A DNA stretch of 64,000 nt, from contig PUFA01000092.1 in NCBI GenBank assembly GCA_003508835.1, positions 7,297,501 to 7,361,500 of the forward strand. Direction: 5' to 3'. The position numbers were made by a program, and so were the translations under genes. Of this stretch, positions 39,351-50,100 are shown in pieces (within the stretch, counting starts at the first letter, position 1; each line of letters opens with the position of its first letter). This stretch comes from Eonycteris spelaea (lineage: Eukaryota; Chordata; Mammalia; Chiroptera; Pteropodidae). The notes below the pieces were generated by a model. It searched no databases. It was given only the letters and a program-made list of their open reading frames with translations, and was not told where the DNA came from.

Positions 39351-40300
39351 TACCTATCGTTGCTGATTTCATTATCTGAAGCAAACTATATTTCACTTTC
39401 CTGACAAGTAGATCATTATAGGACCTTAGGTATTAATTAAAGGAGCTATTTTCCTATGCAGTAACTGAATGAATAGAACAGACTCTACAGCTTACATTCA
39501 AGGTCTATATCTACAACTTTTAAGATGAAGTCAGCTCCTTTATTTAAAACATTTTTGAAAAGAATATGATATTTATAAATCATCGCTCCTTTGAAGCATA
39601 ATGCTTTTTTTAAACAAGGTCAATGGACCTCTGTAGTGAGTGAAGGTTAACTTAAATAAGAGAGACGGGGCACAAAGAGGTTGACTAACTTGTCCCACAT
39701 CACAACTTTTTCAGATTTCGTTATCATTCTACACATACCCAACTCCATAAAGTAATTTTCTAATAATCACTGGGTGACAAAATGCCAAGTAGTGACAGAA
39801 TTGCATAGCTGAAACTCAAGACTTATCTTCAGGGGACACTGATAAAACGTTGGGGGAAATCACAAAGGTATGAGAAGGTAATATAATAAATCATGTGACT
39901 CCAGTCTCTGGCTCTCTTGACTGGAACAGTCAAGGTTATATAATTCATCTCGTGTGACTTTTTTATTATCTTCAAATAATAATAGGCAGAGGTATGAACC
40001 TAGACTAATACATGTATTTAAAAAAAAAATCTGCGGTATTCCTTTCATAAGTTCATTCATTCACCCATCTTGTATTGTGCCAGAAAGGAGGAGGAGTTAG
40101 GGCTATTCCTTTTAATTTACTCGTATCCCAGCTTTTAGAATAAGGGGTACAAAACCAGTTTCATTTGCCAAAGCCCAAAAAGCCGTGAGACTGAGCTAGT
40201 CAAGCAATTACCAGCCACTTGGCCTTTTTGTAGAAATACACAAAACGTGTAGAATCGCTTAATTTTATCCCCTCCTAACCTCTTCACTTGGAAATTGGCT
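39351..40300. other. Upstream flank of RIPPLY2, nothing named
   Basis: AT-rich sequence running into the CpG island. No exon recognised. It may hold regulatory elements, but I see no strong motif cluster. Confidence 0.4.
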
Positions 40301-40397
40301 GCTCGGGTGAATGTTGTTTTTCCCTGCAGCCATGTGCGAAGAGCGATTAACACTCGCTCGACAAACTCCTTCCCGGGCCATTTGGGAATTGCACGCG

Positions 40398-40406
40398 TTC
40401 ACACCC
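40398..40406 (+). promoter_or_regulatory. T-box half-site-like motif
   Basis: ttcacaccc differs by one base from the T-box half-site TTCACACCT. Ripply2 is a known target of Tbx6/Mesp2 in somite patterning, so a T-box site about 110 bp upstream of the TATA box is plausible. This is a single short motif and is weak evidence. Confidence 0.3.
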
Positions 40407-40516
40407 GGGTTCAGCCCACTGCGCCTTCACGCGCAGCCTTTTTGTTTATGCGGCTAGCAAGGCAGAGAGGGGCGGAGAGGAATCGAACCTCTCAACGTGC
40501 ACCGAGCCGCGGGGGC

Positions 40517-40523
40517 TATATAA
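40517..40523 (+). promoter_or_regulatory. TATA box of RIPPLY2
   Basis: tatataa within gggctatataagctcgg, in the middle of GC-rich DNA. A start site about 25-30 bases downstream would fall near 40545, leaving roughly 60 bases of 5'UTR before the ATG at 40607. Confidence 0.75.
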
Positions 40524-40606
40524 GCTCGGGGTTCGGGCCTGGTGGGTGGAAGGGGCAAGATTTGCGGGAGAGCTGGCAACCGCGGTACGCCGCGCCTCGC
40601 TGCACC

Positions 40607-40715
40607 ATGGAGACCGCAGTGCGCTCGGAGAGCGGAGCCGGCGAGTGTGCGCACTGCCACCGCCTCCTGCCCGCGGCCGCGATGGCCAGTCCCCGCGCGC
40701 GAGCGCAAACTCCGG
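40607..40715 (+). CDS. RIPPLY2: RIPPLY2 exon 1, coding part
   Basis: The ATG (context gcaccatgg, strong Kozak) opens METAVRSESGAGECAHC. The proposed donor at 40716 (gtacgg) is weak; a gtgggc at 40731 is an alternative. In the frame of this ATG the exon ends one base into a codon. The other frame of the same DNA, ending ASANSG, resembles the remembered human ...AGADSG end of exon 1 and would join WRPW correctly. An indel within about 40651-40680 relative to human would explain the offset. Confidence 0.6.
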
Positions 40716-43700
40716 GTACGGCGCTTCGCGGTGGGCCTGCGCCTCCCCACCTCATCCTACCCTGCTGCGCTTCCCCAGCTCCTCCCCTCCGCTCTCCGTC
40801 CCCCACAACTCCTGAGCCTTCGCCTGGCTGCGATCGGTTCTGACGGGTTTGGGCTCACGTCTCTTCTGCGCGCCTTTGCTCTCTACCCCGCAGATCCGGA
40901 GGCTTCTGGAGACCGTGGGTTGACACCCGAGGCGAACAGGAGGAGGAGGAGGAGGAGACCCCGCACCACACCGCGGAGGCGGTGAGTGAGCGGCGCGCGG
41001 CGGGCAGCGTCTCGGAGGGGTGCAGTTGATCCACCGAGGCTGAGATCACCTGGCCCAAAGGAGGCCACGCGCCCGGCCTGCCCCTCGCTTAAGATCTCGC
41101 CTGCCGGTGGCCCTGTTGGTGTTGATACGGCGTGTGTGTCCTCCAGAGCAACTCGGAAGCAGGGATCCGACCGAGAACGAGGCTGCTGAGAGCCCTGGGG
41201 TCACCTTTCTCTGCGGGCACGAGGAAGACTCGGTCACGCGCGTTTCCAGTTTCTAGAAGGTGAGTGATAACTGTGATTCCTCTCCTTACGTCCCCAGATG
41301 CCCAATGGCCCCGGAATGATCGAAGCTTTTGGAAAACTTTCCCAATACAGACACCCAGTCAGGTAAGTGATAGGCCAAACCAAAGGACTTCCCCTTCTCC
41401 ATCCCTAGGGAAGAGCCGGGGACATCGCACAGCGCAGCTCAGCAACTGGTCCTGCAGATTTTCTCTCCTGCCAAATCTGTCTTGAAGCTTATTTTATGTA
41501 CCCAGTCCCAAAGATCTGTCCGTTACTTATCGAATTGAAAAATGTAGGAGCTCACGCTCTTATCTAAAAGAATTGTTAATCAATGCATACTCAGGAAAAG
41601 CTTAAGGAATATATTAGAAAGAGGGAAAGTGGGTGGTATAGTAAAAGTTTGAACCGTGACATTTTGTGCATGCAAAACAGATTTTTTTTTTTAATGCTAA
41701 GGAGTCCGAATGAAACTGACTTCACGTCAAGCAAAATATGTCCATTTTTAATCTTGCAAAGCAGAATAGTGGTGTTCACAGTTGTAGTGTTACAGCAACT
41801 GAGCTTGACATGTAAGAGAAAATGAAAATATGATGAAAATTGTAAAGATTGCTAAGGATCATCAAAGGGAACACAAGTTATTTGGCATAACAATGAGCTA
41901 GTTTCTCTTTCTAGCTTCAGTAAGTCAGCCTTTCTGTAGAATTCTTTGTAGCTTTTATTCAGGTGAAAGGTTAATTTTGCAGTTTTCCTGCTTCAGAGAA
42001 CTGTTAGGTGAAGAGCTATATGAGGTTCGTAAAATGTATGTGTGTTTATGAAAAGCATGTTGATTAATTTCCTACTATGTGCTAGCCCCTAGGGAATGGC
42101 ACAGGAAAAAAATAATCATAGCCCTGTGGCAGGTGTTATAATAGAGTTCAATTTGGTCAGTTGTACAAGTAGGTTCAAGGCATGAAGTGCCTAACTCTGC
42201 CAGAGGGAGTGGGCAAGGTCAGGGAAATATGTATTATAGGTTGTGGTTACCTGGCTGAGACTTGAAATGAGCTGGATGGACAGTAGGTGAGGGGCGGGGT
42301 AGGGGCAGAAGAAATAGCAAAGGAAAAGAGAGTTAACAGGCTCATGGGCAGCATGAATCCTGGAAGCATCCATCAAGGAGCTGAAATTTGGATGTGTGAA
42401 GACATGCTCATTCCAGCAGGGAAGCCAGAGACTTGATCTGGTACACCTTGATACATACAGAGCATTGTCGTGATCCTCTATGTGGTTTTGGGAACCCATG
42501 GACTTTATTCTGTAAGTGATGTTGGGGGTTACTCACAGGATTTAACCAGAAGATGTGATCGGATGTGTATTTCAGAAAAATCACTAAGAAATGGTATATA
42601 GGCTTAGGTAAAACACCAAAAAAAAATGAAATTGGAAGTTATTGCAATTGTTTAGACAAGAATGATAAAGAGCTATTGTAGGGCATTAGAATAAGGGATG
42701 GGACTGGGTGAATTTGGGGACAAAATAGATTAGGTTTATAGTGTTTGGACATGATAGGTGAAGAAGAGGTAAAAGGACAGAATGGCTCCCAAGTTTGTGA
42801 CTAGTGACTACACTGAATGCTGTACTAGCAGAATGGAAGTTAGTGCTAAAACAGATTTGAGGAACAAGATAATGAGTCCAATTTTCCATTTATAGTATTT
42901 AATGTGCCCATGGGGCATCCAAATAGCAATTTCTTTTAGAGAGATGCATATATAGATTAGGGGCCCAGCATTAAAATCTTAAGTAGAAATACAAATTTGG
43001 GGGCCTTTACTAAGTGAAATGTTGGGGAAATCATGGCAGTAGGTCAGGTCACCCTAGGGAGCTGTACAGGAGAGACCGTGGGAGAAGGCTAACATTTGAC
43101 CTGTATATAGAGAAAGAAGGTCCACAAAGGGAATTGAGAAGAATTACTCAACATGGAGTGGGGGAATGAAGGGTAGGGGTGGAGTGGGGGAAATTCAGGA
43201 AAATCTGGAGTTCCCGGAAGACAAATGGTCAGTGAGACATTCTGGGGAGAATATGGTAATGCTTAAACAACACCCTTTGTATTTGGCAGTTCAGGTACAA
43301 AAAATCAATTGTTTCCTACATAATCAATTCCTTTTTTTTCTGAATTACTGTAGCAATATATTTGTATTTCTCTTGTTTATTTTATTTTTATTAATTTCCA
43401 TCTTGAATAGCATTATGTATTTCTGATTATTTTTACTCAATTATCAACTTCTTGAGGGTAGGAACCAAAATTCATTTATCTTTGGATTATGAATTATGTC
43501 TGACACAAGAGAGCACTAAAATATTTATTCAATGACTGAATTATTGATAGTTACTAATTTGACACCAAAATTATAAACTATTAGTTTTTCCACTTTGCTA
43601 AAAACAGTTATAAACTACATTGCCTATTTTTCTGTCTTTTAAAATGGAATATACTGAACATAATGTACCTTCTCTTTGTTAGAATCACTCTATTATGTGT

Positions 43701-44676
43701 GTACGTGGAGCTATTTATGATGAAATGACTGCACTGTAGTTGGTGATTCAGCCTTACCCTTCTTCTTTTCTTTTCTTTGGCTGAAAAATAATAGAAGACC
43801 AGGTGGCAAGATTAATATTGTTTAGAAATTTTAAATTCTGAGGTAATCATGTTTACGTGCAAATTATTTGTGTAAACCTAGTATCATTATTAATTATTGT
43901 CTCAATGTGATGTTCCCAAATTTAATTGACCGGGGAAAGGGGAAGAAGATTGGATCAAGGTTTGGGTCAGGGGTAGATTATCTGTACCTCAACTTGTGAG
44001 AGAATAGAAGAGCTTTAAGAATATTGCTTTTTTACTTACCTAAACTTATTTGGCTACAACTGTAACTGAGTTAAATCTGTAAGTTTTAAGCAAAATACTA
44101 GGTCATTTCCTCCTTCTTGTAAGACGTATAATATTTTTTGTCTATCAGAATTTTTAATGCAGTGGTAGGACTTTTTTTTTCTTAGGGAATTTGCAAATTA
44201 GAAGACAAACCTTCTGTATTTTTTTAAAAATGAACATATCCACACTGCCTGAAGAAAGCTAAATATGATCTTAAATTCCCAAGGTTTAGTGTGAATTTGT
44301 TTGACTCAATTTTTAGCCTGGATAAAGATTTTTAAAATAATCAACCAGTTATTGATACTTTGGGAAGCAGATGCCATGAAAGCTGTGATAGTAGCTTTTA
44401 AAACTATCTGTGTCTAAATGATGAAAACAGTTGTTAAAATATAGAGCTCTTGAAATTTGAATATTTCAGGAGTATAAGGATTTTGAATATGGAAAAATAA
44501 AGTGAATTATGTTGTCTGCTTCTTTCAGACTATTTTGGCCAAAATCAAAGTGTTATGATTACTTATATCAAGAAGCAGAAGCTCTTCTGAAAAATTTTCC
44601 AATTCAAGCCACAATTTCATTTTATGAAGATTCTGATAGTGAAGATGAAATTGAGGAACTAATCTGTGAAAATTAA
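40607..44676 (+). CDS. RIPPLY2: RIPPLY2, protein ripply2 (four exons, whole-gene span)
   Basis: Ripply2 is a small nuclear co-repressor that binds T-box factors such as Tbx6 through its C-terminal Ripply domain and recruits Groucho/TLE through WRPW, setting somite boundaries. The exons are 40607-40715, 40894-40981 (or from 40902), 41298-41362 and 44529-44676. Seen directly: FWRPW in exon 2, HPVR at the end of exon 3, and LFWPKSKCYDYLYQEAEALL with an acidic tail ending EELICEN in exon 4. All splice sites are GT-AG. The N-terminus METAVRSESGAG resembles the human start as I remember it. Oddity: with the best splice sites the ATG at 40607 is out of frame with WRPW (see findings), so the exact N-terminus is unsettled. 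Gene identity is very secure. Confidence 0.93.
40894..40981 (+). CDS. RIPPLY2: RIPPLY2 exon 2 (WRPW exon)
   Basis: Acceptor ccccgcag at 40886-40893 follows a pyrimidine-rich stretch; the donor is gtgagt at 40982. It encodes SGGFWRPWVDTRGEQ, a run of six Glu from (GAG)n, then TPHHTAEA. The aromatic-Arg-Pro-Trp motif is the Groucho/TLE docking site typical of Ripply proteins. A second AG at 40900-40901 would start the exon at 40902 and restore the frame from the 40607 ATG, but GAG acceptors are disfavoured. Confidence 0.85.
41298..41362 (+). CDS. RIPPLY2: RIPPLY2 exon 3
   Basis: The acceptor cgtccccag ends at 41297 and the donor gtaagt starts at 41363. It encodes MPNGPGMIEAFGKLSQYRHP, then V and two bases of an Arg codon. 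This is the start of the conserved Ripply homology domain (K-L-x-Q-x-R-H-P-V-R), which is completed in exon 4. Confidence 0.93.
42060..43100 (-). repeat. L2 LINE relic in RIPPLY2 intron 3 (antisense)
   Basis: Antisense L2 order over about 1 kb: cctactatgtgctagccc, ggtcagggaaatatgt, gctgagacttgaaatgagct, ttcagaaaaatcactaagaa, tgcccatggggcatccaaat. It is broken but long, and fills much of the intron. Confidence 0.7.
43435..43545 (+). repeat. L2 LINE 3' terminus (sense)
   Basis: Text 'acttcttgagggtaggaacc' and 'tgtctgacacaagagagcac' with a 'tatttattcaatgactgaat' end matches the L2 3' terminus. Confidence 0.65.
44529..44676 (+). CDS. RIPPLY2: RIPPLY2 exon 4, C-terminus
   Basis: The acceptor tctttcag ends at 44528. 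Forty-eight codons and a TAA follow. They encode the core of the Ripply domain (LFWPKSKCYDYLYQEAEALL, then KNFPIQATISFYEDSDSEDE) and a short acidic tail ending LICEN. FPIQATI is the invariant centre of the T-box-binding region. The exon is open and closely resembles the human protein as recalled. Confidence 0.96.
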
Positions 44677-44815
44677 TCTGATTAGTTACATTTGATGACA
44701 TTAAAAGATTGTAGGGTTTAAAGTTAGGATATAAATGTATCATAATCCTTTTAAACTAATTTATTTGTATATAAACTTTTAATAAAATGAACATTTTGTA
44801 CTTACTATAGTAGTT
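44677..44815 (+). terminator. RIPPLY2 3'UTR and poly(A) signal
   Basis: AATAAA at 44781-44786 lies about 105 bases after the stop, with a T-rich run (ggccttttttaaaa) beginning near 44818, consistent with cleavage at about 44800-44815. The short 3'UTR fits a small, rapidly turned-over mRNA, although that last point is inference. Confidence 0.8.
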
Positions 44816-46124
44816 GGGCCTTTTTTAAAATTTCTTCACTATAATTCAATACTGGAATCTAAAAATAGGTGCCATTTACAGGTGTATTGATTGTATTGTA
44901 AACATTTAGGGCTTACCAAAGATAATTTTGATCTCTTCATCAAATTACAGGTTTCTTTAGATGTAATTTTGCAAATATTTAATTATAACTTCATAGAATT
45001 ACAGTATTTTGAAACTATGTTGGAACATCTGCCAATTCCTATTTATTTCCATTGGACATGGTAGTTACAGATGAGTATTATTAGATAATGAAGAAAATCA
45101 CCTTATGTTACCAATCCAAATTATTATTATGAATTTGCCAGTAGATGGTGAAAAACACTTTAAATGATTGTTTATAATGAAAATGGGAATCTGTGTTAAG
45201 ACTATTAAGTTTTAGGAATTTTTAATAAATGATGAGTCAAGTAATTCTCACTTTAATAGTCTTCTATTGTCCTTAAGTCTAATAGCAAAGTAACATGGGT
45301 GTTCAATACTTATGGCAGTACATTGAAGAATCCCTGGAATTAAAATGTTTAAATGGCCATGATCTAAGAGTCTAAAAAAGGGGAAACAAAGGCCAGACTT
45401 TGATAGTATTTTTCCGTTTCTGTCCAGGGGGAGCTAAGAAATTTAACAGATATGAAATGTTTTCCAATGACATCACCTTCCTTTGTTCTGGTTCCCTGTT
45501 CTGATAGTCTCATGTTAACATTTTCTTGTGAGAAGTGAAATAAAGTTTCAGTGATTAGTGTTTTAAAGTAGGCTTATAGAAGAATACATCTTTTAATGAG
45601 AGAAAATAGGAGCACCTGCAAAGTAAAGATAACATAGTCAACGGTGGTAATAAAGTTCTTTTACCTCAAAAACATTTTTTTTCATAATAAGCATTTCAAT
45701 TGCAAATAGTATTCCTATAAAATTTTAGAATGATAATGGCAGAGGGGAAGGTCTTACCTAGCTCAGAAATGCCTCTCACTTGAATGGCTACATATATTCA
45801 CACACTTTTCCTTCTAATTGAAAAGATATTACAAACATTAATTAACAGGCACTTTAAGAACAAGGCAATTGAAATAGGGCAAGTTGAAGCCATGTTTCAG
45901 ACTCAGGAAAATTTAGAAATGGAAGGAGGATGGGGAGAATTATTTAGAATTATATTTCTTCTGAAAACTTTCTCCCTTCACTGAATTCTATTCTCAGAAA
46001 GTGTGTGTTCCCCGGGGAAAAGCTCACTAGGTCCCCAATCTGGACCTTGAGCATTAGGAATTGTTGTTTACCTGCACAGTGTTTGTGCTTCTCTCGTTAT
46101 GTTGGAACAGTTTTAAGAGCTACT
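44816..46124. other. RIPPLY2-CYB5R4 intergenic, nothing named
   Basis: AT-rich sequence with no exon or repeat that I can name. The ORF at 45784-45984 has no domain. Confidence 0.45.
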
Positions 46125-46325
46125 CCCATTTATTGAGGGCCTACTATTAACCAGGCACTGTATTGTATAGTTTACATGTGACATCTCATTTAATCCTTAC
46201 TAAAAACTAAATCCATCATGCAGATGGGAAAGTGAGGCGTTGAGATACTAAATTTCCTTACATGAGGCTCCTCAAGCGCAGAGATGGTATCCAAACTAAA
46301 TCTATCCGGCTCTTAAATGTAGCTA
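46125..46325 (-). repeat. MIR SINE (antisense)
   Basis: The order is tttattgagggcctactatt, aaccaggcactgtattgtat, tctcatttaatccttac and gcagatgggaaagtgaggcg. Confidence 0.8.
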
Positions 46326-46906
46326 TTCTACACTGCAATTGGGGTGGGTGGCACAATTCCCTGTATTTTTCAGGGAGGACAGGAAGTTGGACGAGGAGGA
46401 ACTTGTAAGCAGGTGAATGGAACGGAAAGAGACTTTACTTACATCTTTACTCATAATGGCAGCCATTAGCAAGGGTTTTTAAAGGTGAATTTTTCTCCAT
46501 CACCACGTAAGGTGCATTTGACACCTTAGCTTTTAAAGTTCCTCTTTCTTGTACAGCTTGCTACCTTAGAGAAAGTTTCAGAGAAATCAAAATGCTCTAG
46601 TAGTGTTATTTTATTCCATATGTTTAGTAGTGTAATGGTGATGCCGAACAATGGACAGGGCTCTATAAGAATTTATTCTCAGATTCAGTCAGCACCAAGG
46701 CTAAGGAACAGCTCCACTCCCTCTTTAATCTTTCCTTGTAATAGCTGTGTCCTCCTTTTGGTGCTGAAGTTCAGCGTGGAGAACTTATGGAGCATGCGTA
46801 CCCTCCCCTGGCTCCGCCTCTCCAGCCGGCGCTCTGTGCGTCTCGTTGGCCCCGCCTTCCGCGGTCTCGACGTGCTGCGTCATGGTGCGCCTCACCCCCG
46901 GCGACC

Positions 46907-46915
46907 CCGGAAGTG
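46907..46915 (+). promoter_or_regulatory. ETS/GABP motif
   Basis: ccggaagtg is a full match to the ETS consensus, 123 bases upstream of the CYB5R4 ATG. Confidence 0.5.
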
Positions 46916-47037
46916 GGTCGGGGCTTGGCCTCTGCCCGGCCTCAGAGCCGGAGCGGGAGGTGTTACCCTAGTGGGGTCTTGCCGAGCGATCCCTTGCGGC
47001 GGCTGACCCCCAGCAGGGCCCAGGCCAGGGATCCAGG

Positions 47038-47112
47038 ATGCTGAACGTCCCTTCCCAGTCTTTTCCGGCCCCCAGCTCGCAGCAGCGCGTTGCCTCTGGG
47101 GGGCGTAGCAAG
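47038..47112 (+). CDS. CYB5R4: CYB5R4 exon 1, coding part
   Basis: The ATG in ccaggatgc has A at -3. Twenty-five codons ([20 protein letters not shown], then GGRSK) end exactly at the donor gtaagc at 47113 (phase 0). This Ser/Pro-rich lead lies before the cytochrome b5 domain and agrees with the human N-terminus as remembered. Confidence 0.95.
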
Positions 47113-50100
47113 GTAAGCGGGTAACATCGACGGTCTCGCTTAGAGCTTGCCTCCCGCCGGGGTTTCGTGTTTTCATACAGTCCATTTTCTCTTTCCGCCC
47201 CCTCTTTCACCTCCTGTCCCTGTCTCTAACCTATGGTTCCAACTGTCCTAGCTGTCGACTTCTTCCTGATCCCATGCCGTCGTCTCCAGACCTCGAACTC
47301 TACCTAACCTCCCTCTCACCTACTAGTCCCTTTTCTTTCCCAGTCCTTTACCCTATTTTGTCAGTTCCTTTGGTCCACGTCTTTTCCAGCGAATTAAAAT
47401 CAAATGTATATGACAGAGCCAGGCACTGTGCTTGCTATATTTTAGGTACTGAGTATTAGCTTCCTTCTCTCAACCTGTCTTCCCCTCTGATCTTTTTTTC
47501 TTCACTCTCGGAAGGAGTTCTGTGTGATGTGTGTTCCCTAGCAGAAGGGAAAGGTTGGGCAGGGGCGACAGTGACCATCCCTCTAAGGATGGGGACTCCA
47601 GGAGATAGGGGATATTGGAAAAGCGAGAACGAACGTCTATAAACCTCCTGTAAGGTTTATGGACACTTCTCCAAGTCATACTTCCTTTCTTTCTTCCTCG
47701 GGTACCTCTGTTTTATCATTGCCCTTCCTCCTGATATTACTTGATATTACTTGATGCCTTTGAAGCTAATATACTCTTTCAATTTTTGTTGAACATAGTT
47801 ACAGTTAACAACAGGTGGAATACAAATGTATTTTACATTTACAGAATTTAATAAAATTATGTGTTCATTGCAGCATGAATGTTGCTTAATCCTGTTATTT
47901 TTTGGTTCCTCACTGTGTGATAACATCATGTTTTGTTTTTGAGACTTCCACCTACGTGGGCCACTCCTTTTTCATTTCTAGACTCGGGTCTTAGCATCAT
48001 TTGGGACCTTCACCGACTTTTTTTTTTTTTTCCCCTCCACTTAGATCTGGAGTTTGACTCTAGATCAGAATTATAGGCTCAGGAATCTGTAGCTTCCATT
48101 AACTTTTTCAGTAGTTTTTAAGCCCAGCTATAAAGCTAATATATCTGAAATTTATTCTTACTATTCTTCTTCTTATGCTTACTGAAGGTCGTGTATGTTC
48201 TAAATGTTCTAATTGCTTCATATATATTAACACTTAATTTTTACAACGATCCTATGAAGTGGGTGCATTTGTTATCTCATTTTCACAGAAAAGGAAACTG
48301 GTTAAGGACTGGTGCCCTAGACCCTATAGGCTTGATGTGATGTGACTCTGGTTGTGATGTTTCATTTATTGCTCCATATTCATCCAGCCACCTTCTCATT
48401 AATCCCTCTCTTTCTTGATATTTGTCCTGTTTCTTTCCTTTTGCTAAATGTTTGGCAAAATATATAGCCTTTCCAGAGAAAGGATCTGTGAATTAGAATA
48501 CAACTTGATTCCCTTTTCCATTAAAACTACCAATCATGTTCTCAGTATCCATTTAAAGGAGAAAACTTTGGCAAAGACAAAAGATTCACAGGTGTTGATG
48601 GCACAGGTGAGTCTTTTTGAGTCTTCAAAAAGAACAAAATAAGACTATTGTGCAATTCAAAGGGAAACTAAGACTTTTTTTTCCCCTTTGTGAAACAAGC
48701 TACTCTTGAACATGTTAGAAGCTGAGTCAGGATTATATGAAATGGGTACAGATTGAGAAATAGAACCTAGTTTGGGAGGTTGTATATCATAATTGGTAAA
48801 AGCATAATCTTTTGAGTGAGAAAGACCCAGATTCTTTTCCCAAGTCAAGCACTTAACCTCTTTGAGTCCGTTTCCTCTGGTGTAAATGGGAATAACAGTA
48901 CCCATTTTATAAGGTTGTTTGTAGGGTTAAATGTGATAATTCTCTTAGCACAGTCTTTCTGTATGTTAAGCACTCACTAAATGTTACTTATCCTGAGGCT
49001 TTTATTCAAATCTCATGGATTGTTGTGTAAAACCCTTAGCACAGTGCTTGGCATAGAGTGTGCACTCAATATTTAATAGGTATTATTATTTCTACTAACA
49101 CTAGTAAATATTTATTGAGAACCTACTACATGCTGGAGATATGGTCTCTGTTTTCAAAGAAAAGTCTAATAGGCTGCACAGACTAATAAACAGGCAGTTG
49201 TAAATGGTATAACAGTGTGTTGTGACTAGGAAGGAGTTGGGATCAGAGAAGACCCCTGGAAGAACAGTCTACCAGTGAGAAGAGAGGGATTGATCCAGGC
49301 AGGGGAGCAAGTGTTTCATAGCAATCAAGGACTCTGTTCTCATTTAGCTAAAGCATATAATGGGAAAGAGCAAGAGTTAAAACATGGGGCTGGTGAGGTT
49401 AACTATAACCAGATTCTGAAGGGCTTGGTAAACCACTCTAGGGAATTTAGAGACGTTATTATAAAGAAATGTGGTGAGCCACAGAAGTAAGAAGGGCTCA
49501 TCATTAGATTTGTGTTTTCAAAAAATTACTTGTAAATCCCCTGTGGATTATGGAATCTACATAGACAAGAGAGACAAATGATTTTAGTTTGGGATGGGAA
49601 AGATCATAGTCTCACACTTTGCTCCAAAAAAACCTGGAGAGTTTCAGTGATGGTAAGAATGGGCTGCTGTAGATTGATAGGAAGGAATTTAAAATTAGAA
49701 AGGCACTGCAGACCTGTTAACTTGGTTATTAGAGGGATACATAAATGCATAAAGTAGGTATGACTCAGGAAAGTGAGATATATAAATGTTTTAGTCCATT
49801 CAAGCCGCTATAACAGAATACCATAGATTAGATGGCAGATAAACAGCAGATACTTACTTCTCACAATTCTGGAGGCCGGGAAGTCCAAGATCAGTACACT
49901 GACCAAATCCATGTCTGGTAAGGGCCTGATTATTGGTTCATAGCCATCTTTTCCTGTATCAGCACAAGGCAGAAGTGGTGAGGTCCTTTTTTAAGGACAT
50001 TAAACCCATTTATGAAGGTACTGCCCTCATGACCTAATTACCTGCCAAAGGCTCCATCTCCTAATACCATCACATTGGGGGTTAGGAGTTCAACATATGG

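Larger units (their letters stand above)
40320..41260. promoter_or_regulatory. RIPPLY2: RIPPLY2 CpG island
   Basis: A sharp rise in GC and CpG density starts near 40320 and lasts to about 41260 in an otherwise AT-rich region. It covers the promoter, exons 1 and 2 and intron 1. A GC box (ggggcgg) lies at 40469-40475, upstream of the TATA element. Confidence 0.85.
46780..47150 (+). promoter_or_regulatory. CYB5R4: CYB5R4 CpG-island promoter and 5'UTR
   Basis: GC- and CpG-rich DNA without a TATA box. A perfect ETS/GABP site CCGGAAGTG lies at 46907-46915 and an NRF1-like agcatgcgta at 46790-46799. These are usual for broadly expressed TATA-less genes. The start site probably lies between 46850 and 47000. 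ORFs crossing this region are GC-driven artefacts. Confidence 0.8.

Noticed and set aside
40295..40843. A 182-residue ORF and other long ORFs over the CpG island
   Set aside because: GC-rich DNA makes long open frames on both strands. Only the parts inside RIPPLY2 exons 1 and 2 have family support.
46620..47006. A 128-residue ORF upstream of CYB5R4
   Set aside because: It lies in the CpG-rich promoter and 5'UTR and shows no conserved text; the true start at 47038 is in another context.
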